Shown here: positions 23,364 through 35,510 of the stretch, piece after piece
Layout of the letters: each line of letters starts with the position of its first letter
Position numbering within the stretch: the first letter of the stretch is position 1
Assembly: GCA_022385755.1 (NCBI GenBank)
Contig: MU278368.1
Coordinates: forward strand, 431,379 to 495,378
Reading direction: 5' to 3'
DNA length: 64,000 bases
Source of the DNA: Trametopsis cervina
Lineage: Eukaryota; Basidiomycota; Agaricomycetes; Polyporales; Irpicaceae
Translations under genes and position numbers: made by a program
Notes under the pieces: generated by a model
What the model was told of the DNA's origin: nothing
Database searches by the model: none
Seen by the model: the letters and a program-made list of their open reading frames with translations, nothing else

Positions 23364-26069
23364 GCTGTCAGCGTGTTTCGGCGATGCTGGCAGGCGGAAG
23401 TATGGTGGTAACAGCGCAAGAGGTTGCTGTCAGTTAAATGACCGGTCCTTGGAGTGCCGTTTTCCAAGCCGCAACAACGCGTTTACGCGCCTAAACACGC
23501 GTCAGACGTACAACCGCATCACGGGTGCTGACATCGCCGGGCAGCTACAGTACAGTATCTGTCCTTCGCTGTGTACTTGACTTGCAAGTGCTGGCTAGCG
23601 GTGCTTACAATAGTCTTTACCTTGATCAAAAACCAGGCACATTTCACACGTACAGAACGCGATAGAACACACACTCCCTGCTTCCAACTCCCTCCCGTCC
23701 AACTTTCCCTGGCTGAAGACTTACCGAGGAAGACATCGTAGGGAACCTAGGCCTTTACAAGTAACATTCGGACGCAAGATGCAGTACAAGATGACTGGCG
23801 CTATTTGGGATGCAATCGACCTGTCTACCACATCTGAGAACTGCATCGTGCTCTGTGTCTCACCACTGTATTTCTCTCTGTCCGGCCAACTGTCGCGGCA
23901 ACCTCACTCAATCAAAGCTATGGCCCTCAGATCGTCGATCTAAGCCCTGCTTATTATAATCGCGACCAACCCATACGATTGATGATTCGAGCACCTCCGT
24001 GCCTACTAACACGCATCACCGACAGATCTGTGAGTGTGTATCGCTGTTATCAGGCAGCCGGCTGGTGTACGTGTCCGTGAGAGGCAGAGGATAGCCACCA
24101 GCACACTCGTCTTGTCGCTAGATCTATACTCAGCTGGACAGGCCTTGAGGGGATAGAAAAAGTAGACATACCTCCTTAAAATCCGCGTACGCACTGTACA
24201 ATTCACTGTTGTGTCAGGGGACATTGGAGGCGAGCAGGGTGTGAGCGGAGCAGCAGAGCAAAATATACGGTAGTCTGACGTTTCCGTCTCTGTGCTGTCT
24301 AAAATCAACATGTGGCCGAAGTTCGCGGTGGCCCGACATGTCCTATCGTCACCAAGGGCATGCGCGGGCATAAACGTTTGTCTCAAGGCATCTGGGCATC
24401 GCACGAGTCCGTGCTACCATATTCGTTTCTTGATTGAAGACTGTTCAGCTGTCTCTGGAAGGGCCTTAACGCAACAGGATTCGCCGGCACACCTATTTTA
24501 CAACGTGTCCATGCATTATCACCTTTATAAAGAGTGTCAAGGGACAACCGGCTCTGGTAATGATGATAACACGAGTGGAGGAGTGGACAGGAGTGCGACT
24601 TGAGCGTGGGCTTGCGGGATCACTCGGGCCGCGCCACAAAGATCGCGTTAAAGAGGAGCGGCGTTCAAACTCTAAACTCCAAGTGCTCAGTTCCAGCGTC
24701 GGACCACCGTACTGTGGCTTGTCACAGCCAGTGGCCTTGGCCATCAGCCCCTGCTGGTTATTTCTTGACGCGCTGTACAAAACGTATACTGCATACACAT
24801 GTTGCAAAAGAAGTAAGTCTACCGCGTTCAGACCCTTGTGCCGTGCAAAGTTACCCACAGGTTACCGAGCTAGAACGGAGCGACCAGAGTCTAGAGGAGG
24901 ACCGCCGCTCCTCTTCAGTCGAGGGCAAATGATTTCCCTCCATGGATGACTTCAAGACACCCGCGACCAGCCTCCCAGGAACGACACAGGCGACCACCGT
25001 CAACAGTGGAAGGGCAAGGATGCAGACACGACAGAGGCACGGGTCTAGACACGCGAGCTCACGTCGCCCCTGTCCTCGACAGAGACCTCTGACAACTCAC
25101 GCCGCTCGTCTAGTAAGGACGCGCAGCCACAGCCACTACTCGGTCAACGTAGCGAGGACAGGGATCGGTGCCCGAGGCGACGACGGCGGAGGAAGCGATG
25201 GTTTGACTGGATGAGAACTGTGAAAAGTGGAAAACCGGCAAGGGAGCATGCCATGAAGACAGCGCAGACTAACGAAGATGAAGAGAGACGACCTTACACG
25301 CGCCCGACTGATGATATAGTTGCTGTTCCTATATTTATTTTTCTTTTTGTCTTGCGAGATCCGTATGCTTTAATGATGGGAGCAGATGTAAAGGTGCGTT
25401 TTTTGGTATGTTCGAGGGGGGCATAGTCTGACGCGATTGTCAGCTGTCGATGCTGCACAACATCCTGATGTACGGCTTACACGCGAATCTACGGCTTGTC
25501 AGCATATGCTACGTCTGGGAAATGCAGTGCGGCTTCAAGCTTCTCTCTCGACACGCGGCGCAGCTCATGTCCCCGCACCAGCACCTTTCGATGTGTGCAG
25601 CCTTGATGTTGCGGCGCTCTTACTCGTAAAGCAGTTCAGCGTGCCCGTCGCGGAGCTCCTGATCGAGGGGCACGAGGCCGGCGGGGGCAATCCCAACGTC
25701 GTCACTGACTCGGTACATGCCCAGAGACCTCGTTATCTCGGGTGGCGGGACTACACCGCCGCCGTCACCTCCTGCTCGTTCATGACTGTGTGCTGTGGGT
25801 TGCAGATACCTGTTTTATTTCAAGTTATTGAATTCAAATGTGAACTTGTCCCGTGCCGTCCTACTGTAGCTAAAGGCTTCAATATGGGCGTACTCGCTTG
25901 TCCTGGGCGTGACTTGTGCATGGTCTCGGTTTACATGTAAGATGTTTTCGGTTATGGCGCAAGATACATTCGCTGCATGAGACAAGTCATGAACACCGCC
26001 GATTATCTCCCTGATAACGCTCGCCGTGCTTGTGGTTACCACGATGTCTCGACTTCCATCCCCCACGCG
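23364..26069. other. Accessory intergenic region with repeat copy B
   Basis: The 23364-23760 segment is the DNM1 promoter side. After that no gene is supported up to the FunK1 duplication. Frames such as 24560-24949 and 25437-25940 (+) are long, but they have overlapping antisense frames, no start context and no recognisable domain. The interval contains the second copy of the dispersed repeat. Confidence 0.5.
24009..24174 (-). repeat. Dispersed repeat, copy B
   Basis: This is the reverse complement of 1-167 with scattered mismatches (see copy A). Copy B is complete at the end that is internal in copy A, and its other end at about 24174 corresponds to window base 1. No flanking target duplication is obvious by eye. 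Confidence 0.8.
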
Positions 26070-29000
26070 TAGTCACTTGGGGTCGCATTGTCCCCAGCCG
26101 TCCGTCTGGATGTGCTTGGCCACTGGCGCTTACAGCTAGAACCTGTCTTTGATGCTGCGGAAAGACGGACCGTCCTTGTCCAATGGGCAGACGTGTACCA
26201 TGAAGCCAATCTATTATCTGCATCGTGTCCAACGTTCAATCGCGATGCACCGTACCAATAGCCCACATTGTAACGACCACAGCCACAGGCTGAGTGTTAA
26301 GAAAAATAATGCTGCGTAGCCAAACAAGAGCAGACATCAGGCCCGTTAACGAGAACACGTTCTTGGCCAGATCATCCATGCGTGCTCAACATTCAGTTTC
26401 AGATCACCGCATCGGCTGGCCACATCTCATATGAACGATATCCCACACAAAGCAACTCTTGAACCACAGGCGTAGCGCCGGAAGTTCGGATCAATTCTCA
26501 CATGCCGAAATTCATATCCTTGCCCAATTAGGCATCTGCTGTCTTCTTAACACCAACACCCATTGTCTTGCGCGAGTGGCACTTGGCCACCGGTGCCTGT
26601 AGCCAACCTCCAGCTCGACAAAGGACGAACACGTTGCATACTCGTATATTAACCTGTAAGTTTCGCACTGCTGTACTCATTCTCCATTCTCTATACTCAC
26701 TCGAACTCACCATGGCTAGCAAGCGCGGTAGCACCAGTCGCAATCTTCCTCCAGTCGCTCCGGTCACACCAGCTCGACACTCTCGCGTCGAAGAACTTCG
26801 AAACTCTACAACTCAAAGCACTCCTCACCGTATCAGTACTTCCAGCACTCTAGTCACTTCCCACAAACGCGACGCTATCGACAAACAGGTCAAGCGAGAC
26901 ATGGAGGGCTTCACTCACGTTGTCTCCGTGTACAATTGGGTGGAGGCTGTATGCGGTGTCCCCGCTGCCCGTTTGGAACAATGGGTGGCCTACATTAAAG
27001 AGCACAAGTTCTTTTCCGATCCCATAATCGTCGAATGCCTTCGCAAGTTCTGTCAAGCCACAGGGGAGAAACAGCGATATGTTCCGCTGTCGAATATGAT
27101 TATGCGTGTTCTGGATCTCGCTCGTGGTACGGAGCCAAGGATGGAAGGCTTACCTGACACTCCTCCTGTGGCCGACATCACATTCTTCCGCAACGACCCC
27201 AAGCACATGCGGACACCGGGCGATCATGACAGGTTGGACGCTAAACGCAAGCCCGACGTGTTGGCGACTCGGGCCACGAAGGTCATTGACTGGGAGGGGA
27301 AAGATCGAGTGGACTGGACGTCTGCACTTCTGTGTGTAGAGCTCGAGTTTAATGGGAAGCATTCCGCCGACTTAGAAGATGCACGGAAAAAGAAACTGCT
27401 GGCCATACAGTCTAATACGGTTAGTCCGCTATCCTCCCTACGCTCTACAATGTATAACTGAGATATCGATGCAGGATGTTGAGAAGCTACCTGTTGATCA
27501 CGAAACGGAACGCGCTGAAGACAAAGAAGAAGATGATCAAGATGATCAAGATGATGAAGACAAACAAGATGATGAAGACAAACAAGATGAAGAAGACAAA
27601 CAAGATGAAGAAGATGAAGAGGACGAAGAATATTCGGAAGAGGAGGAGCAGACTGTCTCGATCGGCTCGAAGCGCTCTAGACCCTCGAACTCGTCATCCA
27701 GCAAGTCAAGGAAGAAGGCCAAAGGAAAGCAGGTAGCCTCGGCAGACACCAGCCTCGGAGAAGGCCCATCGACTCTCACTGGCTCGACAGACAGCGATGG
27801 GACGAAGGTAATTAGTCACGAGATCCAGCTGGGCGGGTATGCACTCGAAGTCCTCGCAACGACAAGAGGTACGCGCCTCCACAGTCTCGGAGTGCTTTTC
27901 AGAGACGACGATATCACACTGTGGTACTTCGACGCTTCTGGACCCGTTCGGACCCAAGGTGTGGACCTGGTGAAGAAAAGCTCTGGACAGCTCTCGCTCA
28001 TCAAACACTTCGAACTGGCTGCCGCTGTATTCATCTCTCTGTCGTGCTGCGATCCCGAACATTTGGGAGCTCTTCCTATCGACGTCATCAGACCCGGTCC
28101 CAACAGTCCGTATCCCAAGTCTTTCCCTCCGACAAGGCTGAATGGCTACACAATTGACATGACCGGCCCGGAGGACAAGACCGAGTTCGTTGTGACGCTC
28201 GGGAACCACGTCTTTTCCCAATACTCACTCGTTGGGCGTCGGACTACGGTGTACAGAGGGACGTCGCCTGCCGTAAAAGGGACGTCGCCTGACGTCAAAC
28301 GGCCATTCGTGGTGAAGATATCTCAGCAATACGTCGGACGGACATCGGAGGTGGACCTAGTGGAGCGTGCCAAGAAGAAGGGTATAGCTAACCTAGTGAA
28401 CATCTTGAAGAGTAAGGACCTGTGGAAGATGTCCGACGGAATCCGCAAAGCCTTCAATTTACCAACGGAATACGAGGATCGCGTGATGCGGTGCATTGTG
28501 ATGGATAAATACATCCCTCTGTCTAAACAGCTGGCGCGGGACCCGAACTCAATTAAAATCATGGTGCGCCAAATAAGCGACTGTAAGTTTTCTCAAATAC
28601 GTACGGTGTACAGTATCGTTGACGTTTGATGCAGGTATCCATCGTCTACGATACGACGCCGGCATCCTTCATCGTGATATCAGCGCCAGCAACATCATGT
28701 ATGAGCTACGTGACGGTAAACACTGGTTCGTGCTTATCGATTTCGATCTTGCCGTTCTGGTGGACGAGGAAGGGAAGCCGCTGGGGCCGACATCGCGTCA
28801 TAGGACTGGCACATTGCCATTCATGGCTGTAGATGTGATATGGGACATGCATAAGTCCGAAACGATGCAAGATCACAAGCCAATCGTTCACTGTGTCCGC
28901 CACGACTTCGAGTCCTTATTTTGGGTCTGCATGTGGTTCGGCATCAAGACTTTGGACCCAAACATGCCAAACAGGCAGAAGAAAGAGGAAGAACGCTGCA

Positions 29001-29590
29001 ATGAGCACCTTACGGAATGGGAAACAGGGAAATACAAGGCCATCCACGCAGTCAAATTGAAGGTTTTCACACAAGTTGACTCGATTAAAGAGATCCCTCT
29101 CTCGGATTCCTTCCACCACCTTCGCCCCTGGTTTGGCGCCTTCCTTTCGTGCTTTGAATCTGGCCACGACGCACTCAGAAGTTATAATAAATCAGCTGCG
29201 GCGGGGGAATTCGAGGGCTCGGGATACTCACAACCACCATCCGATTTAATAGAAACGTGGTTCGGTCATGTCACGCGCGAGAACATACTCAAGTCCTTCA
29301 ACGACCTCGAGCTTGCCGAGTCCCACTCCAAGCCCTCTGATGACTGATGGTTCTCCTGCGGTTCTTACCTCCTGTTTGTCTTCTGTAGAATGTGATCCAC
29401 AGAGCCTACTGTTTCTCATCATTGTACCCTTACTATCGTTCTGCCTTTTCACGATTTGACTGCTGGTAGTTTATCTATACATGCTTCACAACACCCGTAT
29501 GAATCGCTGTATATATTCGTCTGGTTATCCTAATTCAAGGTTATCTATTTATCTATTCATATCTGTAGGCTATCCGAAATCACTGCGAGT
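26070..29590 (+). repeat. Segmental duplication arm 1 (contains FunK1 copy 1)
   Basis: The whole interval matches 48860-52345 in reverse orientation. The match includes about 640 bp upstream of the coding start (for example CCGTCCGTCTGGATG...GGCCACTGGCGCTTACAGCT near 26098-26138) and about 240 bp after the stop (GGTTATCTATTTATCTA near 29540). Similarity is high in exons and visibly lower in introns and flanks, so the duplication is not recent. The edges are approximate to about 20 bp. Confidence 0.85.
26712..29347 (+). CDS. FunK1 family protein kinase, copy 1
   Basis: Three exons: 26712-27419, 27475-28582, 28635-29347 (842 aa). The start is the CACCATGG at 26711-26718; an in-frame extension upstream lacks a good start and crosses an intron-like GTAAGT. 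Kinase features typical of fungal FunK1 proteins are present: the ATP-binding Lys in FVVKIS, catalytic HRDIS with Asp620, NIMYEL, LIDFDLA with Asp641 (DFD in place of DFG), TGTLPFMA, and HDFESLFWVC. The N-terminal 236 residues match the family's leader region. Exon 2 begins with a long Asp/Glu/Lys/Gln repeat (roughly residues 250-295) and a Ser/Lys-rich, nuclear-signal-like patch. FunK1 kinases are lineage-expanded in mushroom-forming fungi and their substrates are unknown. The copy at 49085-51693 has the same three-exon structure. Confidence 0.9.
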
Positions 29591-29749
29591 AGCCAGACAA
29601 GGTATCCTGGGTGGTCAAGAAACATCGGTGACTTGCTAAAATCACACTCATAGCAATAATACACGCTCACAATACAAAAATGCGCAACACATAAAAAGCT
29701 TATTACAAGAGATCTGTCGGGTATGGTATCCGCCTATTCTACAACTACA
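29348..29749. other. Convergent spacer, 3' flank of FunK1 copy 1
   Basis: About 240 bp belong to the segmental duplication. The rest is AT-rich and holds the 3' regions of the convergent FunK1 and F-box genes. No gene is seen. Confidence 0.6.
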
Positions 29750-31387
29750 CTACAATACATGCTGCTCCGACCTCCTATGCGACAGGTCCGCCCTGACCAT
29801 CATCTCTCCCTCGTACGAATGGAAACACGTCTCTTTAAGCGTCAACGCCCCACGGCCGTTCACGTGGATCTCCTCTACCTTCAGCCGGGGGAACATCGTG
29901 CTCAGCGTAGGCACCATCGTCTTCTGCCAGTGCGACACTGACACACCGACCCACGTGTCCGTATACCGCCTCGTAGTGCGCTCCCTGCGCCCCGACGGAC
30001 GTATGAAGCGGGTCTGAGGCTCCTCTGACGCCTGCCCCGCGGCGAACGGCACAGGCTCGCGCGTACCATACACGTGCAGCCGCTCAACATCTCCCAGCGC
30101 GCCGAATGCATGTCGCCACGCACTGAGGTCCGACTTCGCGTAGTGGGCCATCCGGGCGTAGTCCAGTCCGACGTGTAGCGCGCGCACACCGCCAATCGGC
30201 AGCAGCGACGGCGCGCGCAGCGGCACGTCTACATGTCGCGCACTTTCGTGAATTAGCGTCACATACACCGAGCGTACGCCGTCCTCCTGCGAAGCCGCGG
30301 GGTTGAGCGGGAATGGGTCGAGCGATGTCCACGCGGCTAACCGCGTCTGCGCCGGGCCGTAGCTCTCGTCGACAACGAGACTCAGTAGCGGTAGCGTACC
30401 GAGCATCGCGGCGAGCGCAGCGCCGAACGCGGTGAAACCCGGATCGCTCGTCACGACGCCGCGGATACGCAGTTCAAGCAGGCAGGGGGCATCGATTTGC
30501 GGGAGGAACAGCGAGCAGCGCGAGAGCGAGCCGCCGATGATGAGGGTGGTGAGGTGGGAGAGTACAATTGGCTCAGACACGGTCGGCATAGTAGTTTCTT
30601 GCGGGTTGCGCCATGGCAGCATTCCTTTAAGCTCCAGCACTTCCAGATACGGCATTCGAGAGAGGGTGCTCTGTAGTTCCTTGAGCGAGCAGGGCACACG
30701 GTCTTGCTGGATGATGTGCAGACGGCGCAGCGCTGGGGTGAACAGTGACGGTGGAAAAGAGCACGCGGCGTACGTAGATAGATACAGTTCTTCGAGGTGA
30801 GGAGTGTGAGATGGGACAAGGGACCCTAGCGCGACACCCGATCCAGTGTTGCCAACAACATCAAGTTTTAGACGGCGCAGCGGCAGGGTCAATCCGGCCG
30901 GACATAGTCCTCGCTGCACGAAAGGCTGTAGGACGTAGTCAAAGACGCGTATCTCGACCGCCTCGGTGCGATGGAACGCCCTGCTAATTTCCGCCATGTG
31001 CGCCTCGGTGAGGGGGTGAAAGCCCTTCTGAAAGGTGAATGTGAGCGGGGCATCTCGCGACCGTTGCACAAGCTCCACGACGTGCTCAATCTTGTTCAGG
31101 GGGATCCGGTTCCAGAGGTTAAGCGCGCCAAGCGCGAGGTCCCGCCAGACCCGGCACACCAGCGTAATGCCAATCCAGCCATACTCGTCTTGAGAGTATG
31201 AAGCGCGGTAGTGCGTGAATATAAGCCAGAACAGTTCGGGGGACAGCTTGGAGATGGGCGAGGTGCCGTCTGCGGGTGGTGGGATTGCCGGTACGCTTGG
31301 TGATGGTGGCAGCTCAGTGGTCTCTTCCGTGGTCCAGTCCTGGCGAGTTACTGACATTGTGTAGGGGTGGTGAAAAGGCCCGGACAT
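29750..31387 (-). CDS. F-box/LRR-like protein
   Basis: Single exon of 545 aa. The first ATG is at 31387; MSVTRQ at 31357 is an alternative start in the same frame. After a Pro-rich leader, residues about 44-98 form an F-box: ISKLSPELFWLIFTHY, then ITLVCRVWRDLALGALNLWNRI. The rest shows irregular leucine-rich repeats (for example LEELYLSTY, LEVLELKGML, LTTLIIGGSL) of the kind seen in hundreds of Agaricomycete F-box proteins. F-box proteins bind Skp1 in SCF ubiquitin ligases and select substrates through the C-terminal part. No specific partner can be inferred. The gene has a higher GC content than the FunK1 gene it faces. Confidence 0.85.
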   Translation of the reverse strand: MSGPFHHPYTMSVTRQDWTTEETTELPPSPSVPAIPPPADGTSPISKLSPELFWLIFTHYRASYSQDEYGWIGITLVCRVWRDLALGALNLWNRIPLNKIEHVVELVQRSRDAPLTFTFQKGFHPLTEAHMAEISRAFHRTEAVEIRVFDYVLQPFVQRGLCPAGLTLPLRRLKLDVVGNTGSGVALGSLVPSHTPHLEELYLSTYAACSFPPSLFTPALRRLHIIQQDRVPCSLKELQSTLSRMPYLEVLELKGMLPWRNPQETTMPTVSEPIVLSHLTTLIIGGSLSRCSLFLPQIDAPCLLELRIRGVVTSDPGFTAFGAALAAMLGTLPLLSLVVDESYGPAQTRLAAWTSLDPFPLNPAASQEDGVRSVYVTLIHESARHVDVPLRAPSLLPIGGVRALHVGLDYARMAHYAKSDLSAWRHAFGALGDVERLHVYGTREPVPFAAGQASEEPQTRFIRPSGRRERTTRRYTDTWVGVSVSHWQKTMVPTLSTMFPRLKVEEIHVNGRGALTLKETCFHSYEGEMMVRADLSHRRSEQHVL

Positions 31388-32312
31388 ACTTGGAGGCTGA
31401 GGACGTCGTAGTAGGTATCAGCAAACGAGAGGACGCGAGAGTCCTTATACGCAAGAAGCCCACGTTGTGAGAAGCGTGATAAACGCCCTCTGCTGTGTAT
31501 GTCGTTATGAAGCTGTGCCAGAACTAACTCTATTTGCAGCTAGGTTGTTATTAGAAGAGAACAAGCCCTTGGTTCGACAGACTGGGACCCTCAAGGCGTG
31601 CGCCTGCTCGACACGGCACGCTCCCAAGACTCACAGGGCAGTCCGTCTACAGCAGGTCTCCAGTCCACGCCGTATTCACCGTTCCCCAACTTCGCAGCAG
31701 GATGAGAGGAGTGTGATCAACCTCTGGGCCGTGGTCGTCGGAGCATCTTTCCAGTTTTATCGAAGAACAACAGAGAGGTGGCGGTTGACCATAAGGAAGA
31801 CAAGAGCTGTGTCGCCTAGCTATTCACTGCTTCGGTTTCCGTGTACAAGGAGGCTGTGAAATACGGGTGTGTGCCAGTTCTTGATAAATACATAGAAGCG
31901 CAAGGCGTGCGACGAGGCGATGCTGAGAATACTAGGACAGGAGGTCTTCAAAGTGGATTACATCTCAGGGTGTTTTCCGGAGACCATGGAAGAAACTGAA
32001 ATGAACATGGAGCGCCCATCTCACGCTCATTATGCCGCTCCAGTGCCGTTCCTCGCACTTTCCTCACGCGCCTTACGGGTCGCCTCGATCAGAACGGTGC
32101 GTTCAGCTGCGGTTGGCAAAAGAGATGTGATTTTTGTTCTGTGTCAGCTGCCGACGAGCTTTGTGCGACATCCGTTGCCTAGGTGAACGCAAAGTTAGCG
32201 GTCGGCCTCCGTGGCTTTGAATGACTGAAGTTCACTACTGTATGTATATTTATCATACCAGCATTGAATATACAAAGCACACTATGTGTAAGATCTACCA
32301 GATTCACTTCTT
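31388..32312. other. Intergenic, no supported gene
   Basis: This holds the F-box promoter (its start is at 31387) and the 3' flank of the oxidoreductase remnant. A 130-codon frame at 31467-31859 has no family resemblance. No repeat or RNA gene is seen. Confidence 0.5.
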
Positions 32313-33735
32313 CTATCTTCGTGTCAAGTAATGGAGAGGAATCCACTTCGGCGGTTCCCATTGAGGTCGATCAGCAAGGTCTACCATCTCATGAGCTATC
32401 ATACTGGCCACAACCTCGGCACTGGAGTCGCACACATATGTTCCACGATTATGTTACGTGGAGGTATCATCGGAGCCACTCACCACGCGTAGGCACGAGG
32501 CATGCCCTGCCCCGAAAATCCAACAGCCATGTATTGGCCCCCGTGCTCTCTACTGTCAGGATTGTCAGGACCTACCACTGGGCCAACCTGCGATTACGCT
32601 AGTTAGCACACAGGACTGTTCACGGAGATCCGTTAAGACTCACAAACGGGTCACCGGAAGCGGTGAATCCCATAACCCCACTCTGTAGGCTGTCGCACAT
32701 TGTCCATTTAGCTTATCGTAGCGCGGTACTCACCCATTCAATCTCAGGTCCTACAGCAGGATCGAATCGACCAGGGAAGACGGCAGGCAGGAACTGCCTC
32801 GTCGCACGCCCGATTTCCTCTAGTCTTCGAATCATCAGTCTCGTACAGCTCATACTTCGGGCCCCCGACTTCGCGACCACCACCGATGATAACCAGCGGC
32901 CGCTCGCCCTCGCATTTGACGGGCCGCGGGAACCAGTACTCGAAGCCTTCGTTAGCCCCGAACGCGTTGTCTGCAGCGCACAAGTCGCGCGCATGCCCAT
33001 GACTTGCCCCCGTCCGGGTATGACGCCGGCTGGGCCGTGCATGTGTGGCAGGAGGTGCGATACGTACGCGTTTGTAGCGTGGATGACGTACGAGCAGGCG
33101 ATGTTGCCGCTCGGGGTGAACACGTTCCAGCGGCGGCCAGAGGTGGATTTCAGGGGTGAGATGGATTGCACCGGCGTGTACGTGTGCGTAATAAGAGAGA
33201 AACGCAAGGTCATTTCTTGCGCCATTTTGTATAGGGCGCACACGAACTTGCTTGGCCACAGGTTGTTCCCAGGAAGAGATACGCCTGGATAGGCTGCGCC
33301 ATATTTCTGTGAACATTGTCAGCAAAGGGCTTGGTCTCTAATGTATCGCATGCAGCTTGCGCGTCGCCTTTCTGGAGCCATTGGGCGCTCTGAAGGTCTA
33401 CGCCCGCATTTTGGGCTGCTAGATAATCAGCACGTGTGGTCTGGTGTTCTTGCTCAGTGAAGAACAGCTCCAGCAAGCCTCCAGAGATGAAATCCACCAC
33501 ATCTTCTAGACGCGCTTCCTTGATGATATTCGTAATCTCCGTCACTGTATGCCGCTGCAAGGCAACTTCGCGAAGGGCATCGTCGCGCCCATATAAGGCT
33601 TCGCGTGCAATAAAGCCATCTTGTCCAGTGGCAGTGCAGTGGCCACCGTTACGCCCTGAAGAGGATATTTACACAGCATCAAGTATGAAGACGCTGCCAC
33701 TTACCAGTTGCACCACTAGGCACTGTAGGGGTTCA
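32313..33735 (-). pseudogene. FAD-dependent oxidoreductase (DAO family), N-terminally truncated and frameshifted
   Basis: Reading from about 33735 down, recognisable DAO-family blocks appear in order: SGATG-RNGGHCTA across an intron (GTAAGT...CTTCAG), a helical block with FFTEQEHQTTRADY, then YGAAYPGVSLPGNNLWPSKF, then GFEYWFPRP with LVIIGGGRE and YETDDS, then FLPAVFPGRFDPAVGPEIEW, SGVMGFTASGDPFV, GGQYMAVGFSGQGMPRAYAW, and a C-terminus WIPLHYLTRR ending at 32313. The later introns are intact. Two defects stand out. The coding frame changes near 32965 and shifts back near 32825, with no intron able to explain either. The intron before YGAAY has no GT donor. No N-terminal Rossmann GxGxxG exon is found upstream, where a membrane-protein gene ends at 33950. 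This is most likely a decayed copy, although sequencing errors could mimic the frameshifts. Confidence 0.7.
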
Positions 33736-33949
33736 GCCTCCCTGGACGACCGGCAAATGCGGATATGCATATGATCGTCGTGATCTGCCATGAAGACATT
33801 TTTATCAGGCGAATATTCACTACCCTCTGGCCTTGCCCGCTATTGGTACGTCTTGTTCGTCGCACACAGCTATTTCCTAAGCGATTAACCATTTAACTAT
33901 CAATACAAGATGTATATACCAAACCCAAAAGTCCCAAAAGAGGCCGCAC

Positions 33950-35510
33950 TTAGGCCACCTCCTTCTCCTCACGCCCGACGTCCCGCGATCTCGCGGTCGA
34001 CGTGCCCGAGCCGACGCTGCGCAAGACGGGCATGGCGAGCTCAAAGTCGGTGTCCTTCGCACCCGGAGGCGCAGCGTGCTCGTCGTGCGTCTTGTGCGAC
34101 ACCGTGCGGCTTGGGTCAAAGACGATTGTCGACACAGTCATGTTTCCATGCGAGTCGAGCATCGAGCACTGCGTGTGCACGAGGATGACGACAACGGTCG
34201 GGTAGATGCCCTACATCACGAACACGGTCAGAGACGGACGGGGCGAGATAGAGGAGAGGAGAGAGTAGCGCACCACAATCGAGCTCGTGAGGTACGTGTA
34301 GATTTCGAGCGCAAAGTCGAGCCGCGTGCTATTCGCGATCGCAGTTTCGAGCGCGCCGAGGTTGAGTATGACCTCGGCAGCCTGTGAACACAATACGTCA
34401 GGACAACGGCGGTGTCGATCTACATCAGCGGGCGACGCACAAAGAAGAGCATGTACAGGATCCCCGTATCAACGAGGACAATCATCACCCGGCCTACCGG
34501 CGAGCGGCGGTGCATATCGCCGCCCATGAACTCCTTCACCATCCGCCTATACGACCTGGCACGTCGTCAACACAACCGCTTTCTCATAGTGTGGCGAAGG
34601 GTGTATATGAATTACTTACCATGTCTTGATACCGATCATGATCGTCGCTACCGTAGCGGTGGCAAACTGGACCCAGTACGACGCAGACTGTATGTTCCTG
34701 CAGAACGGAGGATGCTCGAACGCGCCGAACGAGATGTCGGTGTCAGAACGTGCCCCGCAATACGTCAGCAAGGCAGACAGGACTGCACACCGACGGTACG
34801 ACGCGGGTCAGATTCGGCATCAATGACGGAGTGGAGGCAACGAGACGTACCGAGTGAACCGAGCCATACCGCGGCGGGGACCACGAAAAATAGACGGTCC
34901 CTACCGTTCGACCAGAACGCCAATACCCGCCACAGGACAATGGCGTCCCCAAGATTTGTCTACCCCAGCACATGTTACCGTTCATATCGCTACGCAGAAA
35001 GGACGGTGGCACGTACCATATACGCATACAGAATGTCCTCCACGACAAAGAGCCGTGAGGCCGCCGTGCCTTGTGCGCTATAGCGCGAAGCCAGGCTGTC
35101 GGTACGATTCGCCACAAAGGTGATGTTAACCTCTTCGACGACGTTATGAACGTCGATCGTCCACAGCGTAAAGTTGATCAGGTACATGATGAGGACGATT
35201 GCCCATGTGACCTGCGCGATCCTGTTCTTGCGGCGGTCTTTGTGGCTGGATGGGCTCGGTAAGCGCCGAAGGATAAGCAAAGACAGATCAGTTGGCGTAC
35301 AGTAGGATAGTTGTCGCTTTGATGACGAGGAAGCTGTAGATAGCTGGCAACGGGAGGAGTATTCAGCACATGCTATGGGGTAAAGGATCTGGATGGGGGA
35401 CAGGAGTGCTTACCTACAGCCCACGTCTCGACGATGACGGACACAAAGGACCGCAGGACGTCCGTGCCAATAACTTGCAACAAAGCAGTGTCGGGGTCGG
35501 CAGAGGCCAT
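33950..35510 (-). CDS. Multi-pass (about seven-helix) fungal membrane protein
   Basis: Eight exons: 35510-35414, 35343-35301, 35245-35017, 34959-34851, 34782-34620, 34555-34441, 34381-34274, 34210-33950 (374 aa, all phases fit). Hydrophobic segments include VLRSFVSVIVETWAVAIYSFLV, TWAIVLIMYLINFTLWTI, LGDAIVLWRVLAFW, LFFVVPAAVWLGSL, a YWVQFATATVATIMIG helix, VGRVMIVLVDTGILYMLFF, and IVGIYPTVVVILV. An extracellular-type NITF glycosylation site and a Cys pair (CGAR...FCRN) lie in loops. The C-terminal tail is hydrophilic with Ser/Thr and acidic residues. This pattern matches a large Agaricomycete family of receptor-like membrane proteins of unknown function. Plasma-membrane location is inferred. 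Nothing shows a ligand. Confidence 0.82.

Noticed and set aside
25437..25940. 167-codon plus-strand frame upstream of FunK1 copy 1
   Set aside because: No domain, and a strong antisense frame overlaps it. It is adjacent to duplicated non-coding flank.
26568..26711. N-terminal extension of FunK1 copy 1 starting at 26568
   Set aside because: The in-frame extension is present in both copies but contains a GTAAGT-like donor. The CACCATGG at 26711-26718 is the better start and lines up with family members.
26712..29347. FunK1 gene as part of a defence or toxin system
   Set aside because: Nothing in the sequence or neighbours supports this. It is a member of a known fungal kinase expansion.
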